Below are positions 1 to 37,400 of a stretch of 64,000 bases of DNA, one piece after another (position 1 is the first letter of the stretch; each line of letters opens with the position of its first letter). The stretch is taken from positions 854,964-918,963 of the forward strand of contig JAWZYV010019925.1 in NCBI GenBank assembly GCA_038373885.1, written 5' to 3'. Source of the stretch: Cheiracanthium punctorium. Its lineage: Eukaryota; Arthropoda; Arachnida; Araneae; Cheiracanthiidae. The position numbers and the translations under genes were made by a program. The notes beneath the pieces were generated by a model that was not told the DNA's origin, made no database searches, and saw nothing but the letters and a program-made list of their open reading frames with translations.

Positions 1-83
1 CCAAAATGCCTTTATTTTCTCTCATGGCAAGTTTTTAATCTATAATAGTTAACTGCATACGAAATAAAAAGGAATTATTATTA

Positions 84-24689
<24,606 letters not shown>

Positions 24690-25100
24690 AGTGCTTTCTG
24701 TTTTTGTTTGAGATTGAAATGTTTAGATGTTTGCTTACTTAGTCCGTGTTACTTCTGAGTTGTGAACATGTGTTCGGATTTGTGTGCTTGGCTCCTAACC
24801 GCTTATAAATCCTCGTTCTCGGTATTTTAAATCAAATAGAAGAATTTTATGCTTGAAAAAGGCACTTAAACAAAGCATGTGTTTTTTAGTGTAAAAATGT
24901 TCAACGTTAGTATTTTTAAATATCAATTTCTTCTATGATGTAAATTTTTGAAAGAGAAGTATCTCTCGATCTCAAGCATACTTTCACTTTCACTTGCATT
25001 GATTGTGTGCATGCTTTTCGGCCGCACGAACGGCCGTCTGCCTAATTTATTTAGATTTAAGCTTTTCGTAAATTTTGGAATCTCTCTGATCTGGTCATTA
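24690..25100. promoter_or_regulatory. Shared TBCD/HYPK intergenic region, probable bidirectional promoter
   Basis: These 411 bp separate the TBCD start codon (minus) from the HYPK start codon (plus). No transposon signature is visible in it, unlike nearly all other non-coding DNA here. No clear TATA box at a fixed distance from either start was identified. Both genes are housekeeping type, which suits a compact divergent promoter. The extent includes both 5' UTRs. The role is inferred from position only. Confidence 0.6.
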
Positions 25101-25250
25101 ATGGCTGACGAGGTTGATGGAACTACTGAAAATAATGAGGATCAAAAACCTCAAAAGAAAACAGCAAAACATGATAGTGGTGCTGCCGATCTTGAAAAAG
25201 TTACAGACTACGCTGAAGAAAAAGAAATCAGCGGCCAGGATATTACTGGG
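25101..25250 (+). CDS. HYPK: HYPK exon 1
   Basis: Fifty codons from MADEVDGTTE to SGQDITG, then donor GTAAAT at 25251. I chose ATG 25101 because it gives the usual length. An in-frame ATG at 25011 without an intervening stop would add 30 hydrophobic residues not typical of the family. The context at 25101 has G at +4 but T at -3. Confidence 0.92.
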
Positions 25251-28200
25251 GTAAATATATTATGGTCAAAAATTCAGTTTTTTTAATGCTAAATAACCCC
25301 CCCCCCTCTCCTTGTGTTTCAAGCAACAGTTTTAGTTATGCTGCGAGAAACTGTAGGCATCTTGCTTTTTCTCTAATATTGTCTTACAATTTTTTTTTAT
25401 TTTTTGTTATTGTGATTGAAAAAACAATGATGAATTCGATTATTTTATCCTTATAAAACACTGCTCTTTAAGGTTACTAATTACGATTCGAATTAAAACA
25501 TTTAACTGTGATCCCTGAACTGCTGTCGATAGAGACTTTTTACTTTTTGGGAGTTGGGGTGGAATAGTGTTTGGTTTCAGTTTACTATAATACCCGAAAT
25601 GGTACAGCTTTAGTATTGGTCCTTTGGCGCGCTTTATTTTTGGCGACTTTTTTTTGGCGCGATAGATAAAGGATGCCATTATGGTAACCCCGCCATTTAA
25701 TGATCGGAAGTTAAGGGTGGTTATTATTAAAATTAGCCGGCACTTATGTTTTGTTCACGCCAATATTACAAAGCCAATATTACACGCCAGTTTACAAAGT
25801 GATCAACCGTTTCTTAATATACGGGGCAGTCCCAAATTTTAAGGTTTTGACCTGTCTTTTCATCCCTGTGATCTCCGCCATAAAGTAGGCAACCTTTGTT
25901 AAAAAATAATGATTTTTGGAGTCACCCTATTCAGAATTGCAATCTGTTTTGATTTCAATGATATTATTGTCCCACGCTCCAATGACCTACCTAGTTTGTC
26001 CCGATTTTTGATATTGTGACGACGACTGCTCAATTAGTTCAGATTTACTAATTGATGCTACTTCTGTTTTGAGGTTTGATTTGGAAGAAGGGTTTTCAAC
26101 TGATGAACTTTTGAAGACTACAGACTGGAAAAGAGTATAATACCACAGCTCAATCAACATCAGAGTGTTGATAAAGACTGGATATATGTATTTAAAACCT
26201 AAAAGGAGCAGAAGTTAAATGCTGCTTTATTTTGTCTTGTATCTCGAGTTTTGAGCATAACTCCTTCAAATGCTTATGAGCGAGTATTTTCATTAATGGT
26301 CTAATGTTAGAAATTGCTGCTCTAGAATTAAAGCAAAATTGCAAGTTTTGCTCAACATGAACATGACTTGTTCAGAGTTCATAAATAAATATAAAAATGA
26401 TGTAGAACTAATAAAAGCAGCCTGTGGTAATAATAATATTCATGTAAAAGCAGTGGTGGATTATTGCAAGTTTGTCGGGGGGGACGGTTAGTTTGTTGAT
26501 GGGGACGGTTAGTTAGAAGATTGACATATACATCGATTTTATGGAAGTAAAATAGGATCTTTTACATTAATTTCTTTCTTCTCGGGGGGGGGGGGGCTGC
26601 CCCCCCCTTTAATCTACCCTTGTGTAAAAGTATGTTGGCTTCCAAAAGTTAAGGTACGTAGGTTGCTTTTTATGTTTTTACAAACGACCAATAGAGGTGC
26701 TAATGAAACTTGTCTTCAGGATAATCGTAAAATTCACATTTTTTTAATTTAGGAATCAGTGGCATTATAGAAATTGCCTGCATATTTTGTTTACACGAGT
26801 GTTCTAAAGAAGCCAGTGAGTGAAAAAATAGAAATAACTCATGAAGGTTTCCGCTGGATGATTTTTTTATGATTTTAAGAAAGGCCTCACTCGACAAGAA
26901 TGCTTAGTATCATTTTGTGAAACTTTGGTAATAAAGCACCATCAGAAAAGAATGTTTACAATTGGTTTGCAGAATTTGTCGTGGTCGTGCGTCCGTCAGT
27001 GATGAATCTCGTGAAGAACGACCAAAATCGACAGATTCCAGACAACATTGGCCTCACCATGGCACAGTGGTTATGCCGCTGAAAATGGTAGACGGCCGAA
27101 GTGTGAAGGTCCCGGGTTCGGGTCCCATCGCGCGGTTGTCGATCTAACGGTCTGGAGTTTTGGTAGGTTTTCTCCAGATGTAACGTGAATACGCGTTAGA
27201 ACCCCTTAGAATGTCCTCCTACCTAGGCATCCCCCCCACCTTTGGCAGATTGCCCTAGTGTAGCGTTGCCATGATCACACACAATCACAATCCAGACAAC
27301 ATTGATGCTATGCGCAACAGGATTGAAGAAGATCGGCATGTCACATATTGTGAGATAGAAGCATCCCTTGGCATATCACAGACTGCAATACATTCGATTT
27401 GGCACGAACATTTAGCTGTTAAAAAGATTTGTTCCAGATGGATTCTGCACAATTTGACAGAAGCTCAGAAAGAGGCTCGTGCAAATTGCCGTGAGGAAAT
27501 GCCAATTGGGAGCTGCAAAATTCGTATACAACATTGTAACAGGTGACGAAACTTGGATAGATTCGTGAGAGCTGGAAACTAAATAACAATCCACTGTTGG
27601 GTGTTTCCAGATGACCGAATACAGTACAACCTCGAAAATCTGGAATCGCGAAAATCTCTGCAATTCCGGATTTCGGAAATTTCCGGATTTTAGATATCTT
27701 TTAAAATTATTGCAAAAGTCATCGACCCCCTCGTGCTTTTCACGTGAATTTTGTTTGCTTTTGAAATAGTACTGAATAAATGCCCCCTTTACGCTATTAT
27801 TACGGTAAAAGATTAACTATGGCATGTAAAGAAATATTGAGTGTTTAAAAAAAAAAAAAATTCAGAGCTACAGTCATCAAAAGTAATTTAAAAAAGACAT
27901 GAAACAACATTCAAAGCATAAAACAATTACCTAGTGGATCCGTGCTTACTCATATTCCGTTATCAGCTAAACAGCTGGCTGAAAGGATACACTTGTTTAC
28001 GTAAAAGGAGCCCCCGTTTCTCCCCCTCACGCATCTCTTCCGTTTTACTGGCAAGCGTGTGAATTTTGTTTGGTTTTTTTTCCCTGCCCGTAAACTTCCT
28101 AAATTATATTTATACTTTAAAACAATCTATGCATACATAGCAACAAATAAGCAATGAAAAATCGCACAAAAAAAAAAAAAAAAATACATTTTTATCTTTC

Positions 28201-31200
28201 AAACATTTCAAGCAATGTCTGTTGCTTAAGTTTGGGTTTTTAAGAAATTACTTTTTCTCGTATCCGGTAAACGGACAAAATTTCGTGTTCAGAAATAAAG
28301 TCTCGTTGTTCTAATCCTTTGATCGCTGTATCCAATGCATTCATTAAATCCGCAGTCGAAATTTTTTCATCACAACTTTCATTGTCGCTGTCGTCTTCAA
28401 CGGTTTGGGTGTTACTCTTGAGCACGCTTTCTACAATTTCATCGTCGTTTAGTGAATAGACACATGGCACATCGTCTATATCCATTACTTCCTCAATATC
28501 TGATTTTTCCAAATTTAATTTTCCATATTTTGCATAATCTAACAACTGAGCCATCTCTGTTTCTTTCTGAGATGTCGGGAAACCTTTGAAGCTTGCACTG
28601 CTATCGTCTGTGGAGTCGTTAAATATTACAGTTGGCAGTAGATTGCGCCACGCATTTTGTAGAATTTCTTCGTTGATTTCCCTCCATGCATTTGCAGCAC
28701 ACCATATAGCATCTTTTATATTGAAGTTCTTCAGAAATTCGGAAATGCTTTTGTCATCATTAATGTAACTAAGCATTTTCCGTAAAAAGTCACTTTTGTA
28801 GCGGCATTTTAATGAACGTAATAATCCCATATCCATAGGTTGTATTAATGATGTGCAGTTGGGCGGCAAAAATAGAACCTGAATGTCGTTTTTCTCTAGA
28901 ACTGTGGCGAGCAGAACAATTATCCAAAATTAATGTGATCTTTGCGTCGTCAGGCAAGCCTATTGATTGTCGGTGAGCACGTGTTTGTGGAACAAAATAG
29001 TTTTCGTACCATTCAGTAAATAATTCCTTGGTGACCCACGCACATTTGTTCGATCTATAAATGACGGCATTTACATTTAATCCTTTTAACGCTCAAGGAC
29101 GTGCACTCTTGCCAATAACTAATAATTTTAATTTGTGACTGCCTGCAGCATTGGCGCACGCTAAGACAGTGAGTCTTTCTTTAATATCTTTTATTCCAGA
29201 AGGATTTTTTTCATCCGATGTTGCCGGAGTCTTTCGGGGTACATAGCGCCAAAACAAAGACATTTCGTCTGCATTATAAATGAGTTCGTTAGGATAATTG
29301 TTCTCCAGCCACCATTTTTGTAAATTCCTCCACAAAAAATTCGCTGGCTTCTTCATCTGTGCTGGCCTTTTCACCACATATTCGTAATTCTCTAATACCA
29401 TGCCGGTTCTTGAACTTTTCCAGCCACCCAGATGAGTAATTGCAGGGTGAACTTATATTTAGTTTTTCATGGAAGATTTTAGCTTGCTCCGTTATCATGG
29501 GACCCGTAAGCGGTACGTTCTCACTCCGCTTCTGTCTAATCCATTCGATTAGAACTTTGTCCAGCTCTTCATTATTTGGTTTATGTAGAGTTTTCCTTTT
29601 TTTCATGTTGATCGGTGAATCGGATTCCGCAAAAAACTGAAGGATCTTTCCTTTTTGTTTGATCAGATCATAAACAGTCGACTTCCCAATTGCATAATCC
29701 TCGCACAATTTACGAACAGACGTACCTTCCTGGTATTTCTTCAGCAATGCTACTTTATCTGTTATTGCTAGAGAATTATGCTTTCTTTTACCACTACTGG
29801 CCATTGTAGGTTAATCACCGTACTCAGCTTTAAAAAAAATAAAACACGTGCTAATCGACCAAGTCTCAACCGCTTTGGCGATTACTGTAAAGTATGAGTA
29901 TGGACGGATTAGCGCTAGCGACAGATTTTAGCAATGACGTATGCTTTCCAAGAACATGAATCTAACCTATAAGAACTTGACTTTTAAGTGACGTCATTAA
30001 CATATACACATCGGTTGATCGCAAACGAAACATCAAAAATTTAGTAGTGCCATCCATCGGCGGAGTGGGAAAATGAAAATAACCCCTTGCAAATTCTGCA
30101 AAAAGTGTCTGGTTTTTGGAGGTTTCCGGATTTTCGAGGTTGTACTGTTCCATGAAAGTTTTACATTCATCAAGCACTTCTAAGAAAATGCTTGCTTGTT
30201 TCTTCGGCCTTACAGGACATATCACAACCATTCCTTTAGAGCATAGGTTCCCAACGTGGGCGATAACGCCCCCTTGTGGGCATTTGAGGCTTTTAAGGGG
30301 GCGGTAAATGACCCAGAGAAAAGTAGAGGGCGTTGATATGGCGGAGGGGCGTGGGAAGATTAACCAAATATAGTCTAAAAAAGACTTAAAATTACACTGA
30401 TAATATTTTAATAGAAATACTTTTTAATATAATTAAGTATGCGTTTTGATTGTTCTCTGAAACTCTCAATTTATTTATTTAGAAAGCAATAGTTTATTAT
30501 CTATTACTTCGTATCATCAAAACCCCTGCCTATGTTGTATTGTTTTTTGGGGGATAATGTTTTTACAAATCAAATGCAGTAATTTTTATTTTAATTGTTT
30601 GAACCATTAATTATTTATTTTCTAATGCTTGCAATTAACTTGGAAGTTTAATTTAAATACCTTTTGTCAGGAGATATAATGGTCTAGGTGACTCTTCTTC
30701 TATAACTCAATAGCTTGTCTTTTTAAATTACTACTAATTACCCCTTTTTTTGTGGGGACTTTCTAAATAATGACCTTTTCTTTAAATTAATTCTGCCGTT
30801 GTTTGCCCTGTCTCCGGAGGTGTAAATTTAATTATCACGTAAATTCTTTCGATTTTCTGCTGACTAATACGTTTCCCTCTCTCTTCAATAGCCTAACTCA
30901 TTTCTTGCAATATCTCTTGTTCATGTCCGGTTTTTAATTATTTTTACTCACTTCTAATTTAAATTTTTACTCCAAATTTTACCCAGGGTTGTCTCGGACG
31001 ATTAGCCATCTCCCGATAAAATTTTAGGAAATTTAATAACGTTTTTAATGCCTTTTTGATCAATTAAGTTTTTTTTTCCCATTTCAAGATGGCCGTTCTT
31101 GCCTGCGTTTCTTCTCGGCCAAGTTCGTTTCTTTCCCGCGTGTAGTAGTCGCTGGCCGCCATTTTTTCTTTCCTCTCTTCCTTCCCCCGACAATCGAATG

Positions 31201-34200
31201 TTCTCGAAGTTTCCCGGCTGAGATGGCGCGCTCTGATTGGTCCACGTCGCTGGCGTCTCTGCGTAGCCCCGCGTGAGCGAGGAGAAAGCTGGATCATTGG
31301 GGAGTCGTGGTCTGGTGGAGTGCAGACGTGTGTGAATCGAAAAGGGACTTTTATCGGTACAGCGCACAGCTCCGTCCTATCCTTTTCTTTTACAAGGATG
31401 TGATTTTAGCGCCCTTAGGCCAGGGGGCCAGAATGTCGTGAAGTTCACCATCGCAATTTATTGTTAAATTTCTTTTCGTTATTCAAATAGATGTTTTTGT
31501 TATTACAACTGCGCATCGACAATCCCGCCATGCGGCGCTAGCCACTTCTGTGTGGGCACAAGGCCCATCTGCTCGTCCACCCATCCTGCGCCATGAAAAT
31601 ATAAGATTCGACCACCGATATCGTTTTATTTTGGGGCCTCATGCCCTCGTTGGCCTTTATTATGCCAATTCCACCTGGCAGTATTCCAGCATCCTGAAAT
31701 TTCTACGCCGATGCGGCAGACTCGATGTCAGACAAGTCGTTCCAGTGAGCCCCAAGCTGCATGCCACAGCGCCCATGTTCCGATGAACCACATAAACGTC
31801 CGATCACCGTGACTGGAGCACCTGACCCCAGCGTTCCGGCAGACACCACCGGTGAGCTTGTTCCAATTTCCTCTCTTTCCGACCATCCTCAAGAACTCTA
31901 GTACCACCAGGGAGTCAAAATTCCATCCATCTAACATTTCTAGCTAACCTAAAAATCCCAGAAGTTTTAAATAGTAAAATTACCACTGTGAAATAATCAT
32001 GTTCTGCTTCCATTTGAAATCTTTGATTTTGGGCTATTTTTTTTTTGTAATATCTTGTTGCTGAATGTGCTCTGACCAAAATTTTGATATGACAATTTTC
32101 CTTTTCAACTTTTTAAAATTTGGGTATTAAAAAAAAGGGGGGGGGGGGTCTAAAGCACCTTGAAAATGCCTAAAGGAATCTTGGGTAGTCTGATGTAAAT
32201 TTTTTTTTTGAGTAAACTTTCGGTTTATTTGTTATGTTCAAAATTCCTATTATTTAAGTTGCTTATTGTTGTTACAAGTAACGGGGTTTGAAAGAAATTC
32301 TTTTTTTTGGACCTTAAGGTCCTGAATGGGATTGGCCTAGGGATTGTTGTGAGGGGCTCATCAGGCCAGTCAATTTTTTTTTTTTTTTGAAATGATGATT
32401 TCCATTTTATTTCACCTTAATGACGAATGTGCAAATTAAATATGTCCGAAATATTTATGTATACATAAACTTGGGTACCCAATTTATATGTTTCTGAAAT
32501 CCTAAGGAATATGCCACAGATACTAAACTTATTTTAATGTTTATCAATTAAACCACAGGATGCTAAGTTTCCGATCCTATTGTTTTGTTATGATGTGCAT
32601 AAATAAATTGAGTTGGTGATCTTCTATTTGTCTCTGTGTTTATTTTACCACACTTCTAACACACACATCAGGCAAGGCTGAGAACTTCGGGTTATTTAAC
32701 TATCTACTGCAGACACAACGCATGGTCAAATCTTAATTCTGTTTTGGTAACTTGCTTAATTTGAAATCAAAATTTTAACCTAGCAAAACTAATTTTTCAC
32801 GGCAGTAGTAGCAAAACACTACACCTATCCTTATAACAGTTAAGCTAAAACTTTTATTCCTCTTTTTCAAATGAAGAAGAAATTCAGTAGCATTTCAATT
32901 CCAACAATATTCTATCTATTAATAATTTTTTTTTTTTTAAATTTAATTCTTGTTTTCACGATGCATTATGTATGCTCTTGTTTCTCTGGAGTGGGAGGGG
33001 AGTGGTATTGAAATATTCACTAGAAAAGGGGGCACCAGTTCAAAAAAGGTTGGGAACCTATGCTTTAGAGGATCGAAAAACTGTTAAAGGGTCATTCCAT
33101 GTCGAATCAACACACTGATTCAGACTTGATGTCTCAGATTTTCATAATTTTTGGTATTCAGTTATATATCATTGACTTATGAAAAAATACCAAATTTCAG
33201 TTATGTAGCATAATTATTTTTTAAGTTATTAATTTTTAAAGATTTAAATTCTTATGAAGAAAATTCATATTTTGGCATCTTTAGATGCCTATAGGCTGGC
33301 AACCAGTGATGGTATAAAGCTGAGAGTGGTCTCATTTTAAAGCTGTTGAATGGGGCTTTAATATGATGTGCCACAAAATAGGGGTTACAATTTCAGAGTT
33401 GCCAACTCTCCTGATTTAGGCAGAAAACTCCTGATTTTTCATTGATCTCCTGCCAACCTGATTTAGAATAAATTTCTCCTGATTTTTGATGATTTGCTCA
33501 TTTTCTCCTGATTTTTATCATTCTTCACATGAAAAATGCAATTTATGAATTTGAAATCGTTTTTTTTTTTTAAAGTCTGTTGTGGCAAGGAACCCTTCTC
33601 AGCATTTTCCCCTTTTCTGCAATCAAACTAGTTCCAGGAACCATGCATATGTGGCATCAAAAAGTTTGTTTTCACTGACAAATGTATAATGGGGAAAGAA
33701 GTGCAATTTGATGTTCTAAAGCATTCCAATTTCTGTCTTTTCCTATCACTTAAGAATGATTATTTTTCAGTTTAACATTGTTTTGTTTAATCATCCAATC
33801 CAATACCTTAAGAGTAAAAATTGACCCCAAATTTTTAACTTTCTAACTTAATATTTTTTTATGTTACCAATTTTTTTTACAAGCTACTGACTACCACATA
33901 GGAGACATGACCCACAATTAATTTTTTTGCCCCCTCCAAAAATATCTATCTCTGGAAAACAGATTGCTATTACAAAAATGCTTTTTTTCTCTCTCTCCAA
34001 AATGTAGTTTCGGCTAATGCATCCTTGGTCTTTTAAAATTTAGTTTTTTGATCGAAAACAAGTCTCCTGATTTTTAGAATAAAATCTCCTGATTTTTGCC
34101 ATTGCCAGGTTGGCAACTCTGCAATTTTAAAAAATTGAAAATTAAATTTTTTTTTTAATTTCTCAAAAAGTGGCAATTTTAAAAATTCCAAAATATTATC

Positions 34201-34375
34201 AAATATAGTTTGTAATGTCTTAATACATACAGCAAAATTCTATCATGGGATCTCAATGGGATCAGAAGATACTGTACTTCAGAAATACACGTGTTGTGAA
34301 AAATACCAGAATTAGTATCGTTTCAGAAAATTTTGAATATTTCATTGAATGAAACAAGCATTGGCTATTACTTTT

Positions 34376-34408
<33 letters not shown>

Positions 34409-37400
34409 AGAAAGGTCAAATAGACACTCACCATTAAAACTCCAATATTATGAGTAAAGTTAAGGGTTAACAAATTAGTTCGTTGAGACTTCAATCGTTG
34501 GAAGATACCCACACATTTGTTCACTTCACTGTCTGGTAAACTGTATGTTCGGCCAGTCTGTGTGACGGGGTTAGGTTTGTATATCACATCTGCAAAAGGG
34601 ACCCACAGTGTATCAGGTGGTGTGGGATATATAAATGAGGGGGTTGGGGGTTCTACCTGAAGGATGGAGGAATGTAACTTGCACTTTACTGCAATCTCCA
34701 TCTTTATCAAGAACATAACTCAACCACCAAGTGTCACCATAGATTGATGTTACATACCCACTAATATCTGCAAATAATACAGAGTTTCTACAGATTTCAC
34801 AGCTTTTGCTTCCCTGACACAGTGGCGGATTTATGCAAGTTTGTAGGGGGGGGGGGCGGTTAGTAAGAAAATTGACATATACGACCATTTTATGGAGGTA
34901 AATTAGGATTTTACATTAATTTCTTTTGTCTCGGGGGGGGGGGGTGTCATCCCCTTCCCCCCCCTTTAATCTGGCCTTGCCCTGACAACTATCATGCTCT
35001 TCCCTGACTTTTTATCTAATGCACTTTCCTGAATTTTGCACTTCTATTTTTAATATTACATCCTTTAATTAATAACTTTTTATATAATTTGCCCCTTTTT
35101 TACAAATAATAATAATAATGATAAAATCAATATACACAAAAATATTATTTGACATCACTGGATTCTAATAAAATCCATGTTTGATAATAATTTCAGTATA
35201 TTTCAACTGAACAAGATATGTTAATAAAGGACACATTTTAAAATCCTAACTAATATTATAAATGCGAAAGTAAGTTTGTTTGTTTGTTTGTTTATGACAC
35301 TTTCACGCCTAAACCGCTGAATCGATTAGGATGCATTTCGGTTTAGATATAGATGGGACCCTGGAGTTGGTTATAGGCTACTTAGAATTTTAGATTTTTA
35401 ATTACTTTTTTAATTATTAATTAAAAACCGTTTTTTACGTTGCCATGCTTAGCGAGTTTCGCCCGAATCATATGATTCATGTTTTGAGCTAACAAGAATG
35501 CTATTACTTCAATAAAGAAGCACGTGCATCTGAAAACATTAAATAATACGGAAATTATGCCAGTTTTATGCCAAATATATCTATCTCTAATAATAAAAAT
35601 GAATGTTCTCCAGACAAATCTACAGAAAGCAGAGCTCTGAAAATTTGAGTATGCCTGGACCCACGACTTCGGTAAAGTGTACCTGAGGCTCAGAAATTTT
35701 AATTCCTTTTCTAACTATTAATTAAAAACCGTTTTATCGCCCGCACAAAATGATTTATGCTTTTGAAATAAAGCAGAAATTCTATTTGCAAAATCACATG
35801 CATTTGAAAAACATAAATAAATATGGAAATTATGTTGATTTTACGCCAAATTAAAAAGCATAAATAAAGAAAAGTGTACTTACGTATTATCCCGGCGGTC
35901 CGCCAAGACGAACGATTTTTTGCCGAGATAAATGCCGGGCACATGAAATTATTAATGGTTTTAAATACGATTGGCAACAGTTTGGCAACTCATCTGACGA
36001 AAAAACATTTTGGCGGGAATGACCGCCGGGATAATAGGTAAGTAAAGAAAAGTCCAGATGTGCTACTTAAAGTTCGTAAATTTCCAAATCCTACAAATAA
36101 TATAAATGTGTAAGTTTATGTGTTTGGATGTTTTTGACTGAATCACACAAAAATGGTTGGAAAAATTTGTAATGAAGATAGCTTATGCCCTGGATTAACA
36201 TACAGGCAATCTTTCAAGCATATAGCATAAATAATTCTTTTACAAAGACACTCAAAATAATGCTAATGTATTGCTCTCTATGGAAATTTTGTAGCAACTA
36301 AACCGATTTTAAAACTTTCTTCACTGATTGAAAGTCCTAGGCCTATAGGGTCCTAGGCGTATATGTAGAATTCCTCTGTGTGGAACTTTCTAAGGGATCC
36401 TTGCCCGTATTTTCGCGAGGTTTTTGAAAAAAACACGGAAAACTGCGAGCGGCTAGGTCGACAGGCGCAACCGGTGTTTGAACCTGGCACCTCCCGCCTT
36501 CCAGGTTTGAGAGCAGACCCTCTTAGACACTGGGGGGACCTTGAGTGTTATAGGATACCTTTTACGCATATATCACAAATAGTTCTTTTACAGGGATACT
36601 CATAAGAATTACATTACGCTCTATGTGTATTTCTGTAAGTACTGAACCGATTCCAAAACTTTTTCCACTGATAGTAAGCTACACTATTCTTGAGTATTAT
36701 AGGCTAAAATTAATGCATGTAGCGCAAATAGTTCCTTTACAGGAACACTCAAAATAATTCTAATACATTACGCTCTATGGGTATCTCTATAACTATAGAA
36801 CCGATTCTAAAACTTTTTCGCTAATAGAAAGCTGCACTATTCCTGATTAACATAGGCTAAAATTCATGCATATAGCATAACTATTTCTTTTACAAGAACA
36901 CTCAAAACAGTTCGCAAATACTATTGTAACTGTCTCTATTCGCCAAATGCCTGAAAAAAATCTAAATTTAGTAATTTTACATTGTTATTTTAAATGAAGT
37001 ATACTACCATGCATTATACTTCATTTGAAATAAGTAAAAAGCAAATAATATTTAAATGCAGTTTCTTTAGTCGCAAACATATTTGTTATTCACACATGCT
37101 TCGTTTCTCTCGGGACCTAATTCTAAAGCCGACGCGGACGAAGTTGCGGGTAGCCGCTAGTGATTTATAAGGTTAAATAAGAAAATGAAAATAAAACAAT
37201 TTCCACAATTAGGTTCAAACATAAAGTATTTTCTTGATTTTGCCGCAAAATCCAAGTATTCTTGCATTTCCCTGACTTTGTAATATCTGCTGTACGTCCT
37301 TTACAACAGGAAATATGCTTGAAACAACTGCAGAAGAAAATAATTTCACATTTACTTTGGTTCCACATTTGAGATGTATGAAGGCATGAAATTTCTGGGT

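Larger units (their letters stand above)
35244..37160 (+). mobile_element. Non-autonomous Helitron
   Basis: Begins TCCTAACTAATATTATAAATG after an A and ends with the hairpin GCGG-GTAG-CCGC followed directly by CTAG and a host T (37161), as Helitrons do. It is followed inside by GTTTGTTTGTTTG and CACGCCTAAACC motifs typical of arthropod copies. No Rep/helicase coding is visible. A second similar 5' start (TCCTACAAATAATATAAATG) at about 36089 suggests two copies nested or recombined. Confidence 0.7.

Noticed and set aside
31002..31367. Arg-rich open frame of 121 codons, minus strand
   Set aside because: Lies in the CpG-rich island, where stop codons are rare by composition; no homology recognised.
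31550..31786. 78-codon frame, plus strand
   Set aside because: Same CpG-rich island; codon pattern and overlap with an opposite frame suggest chance.
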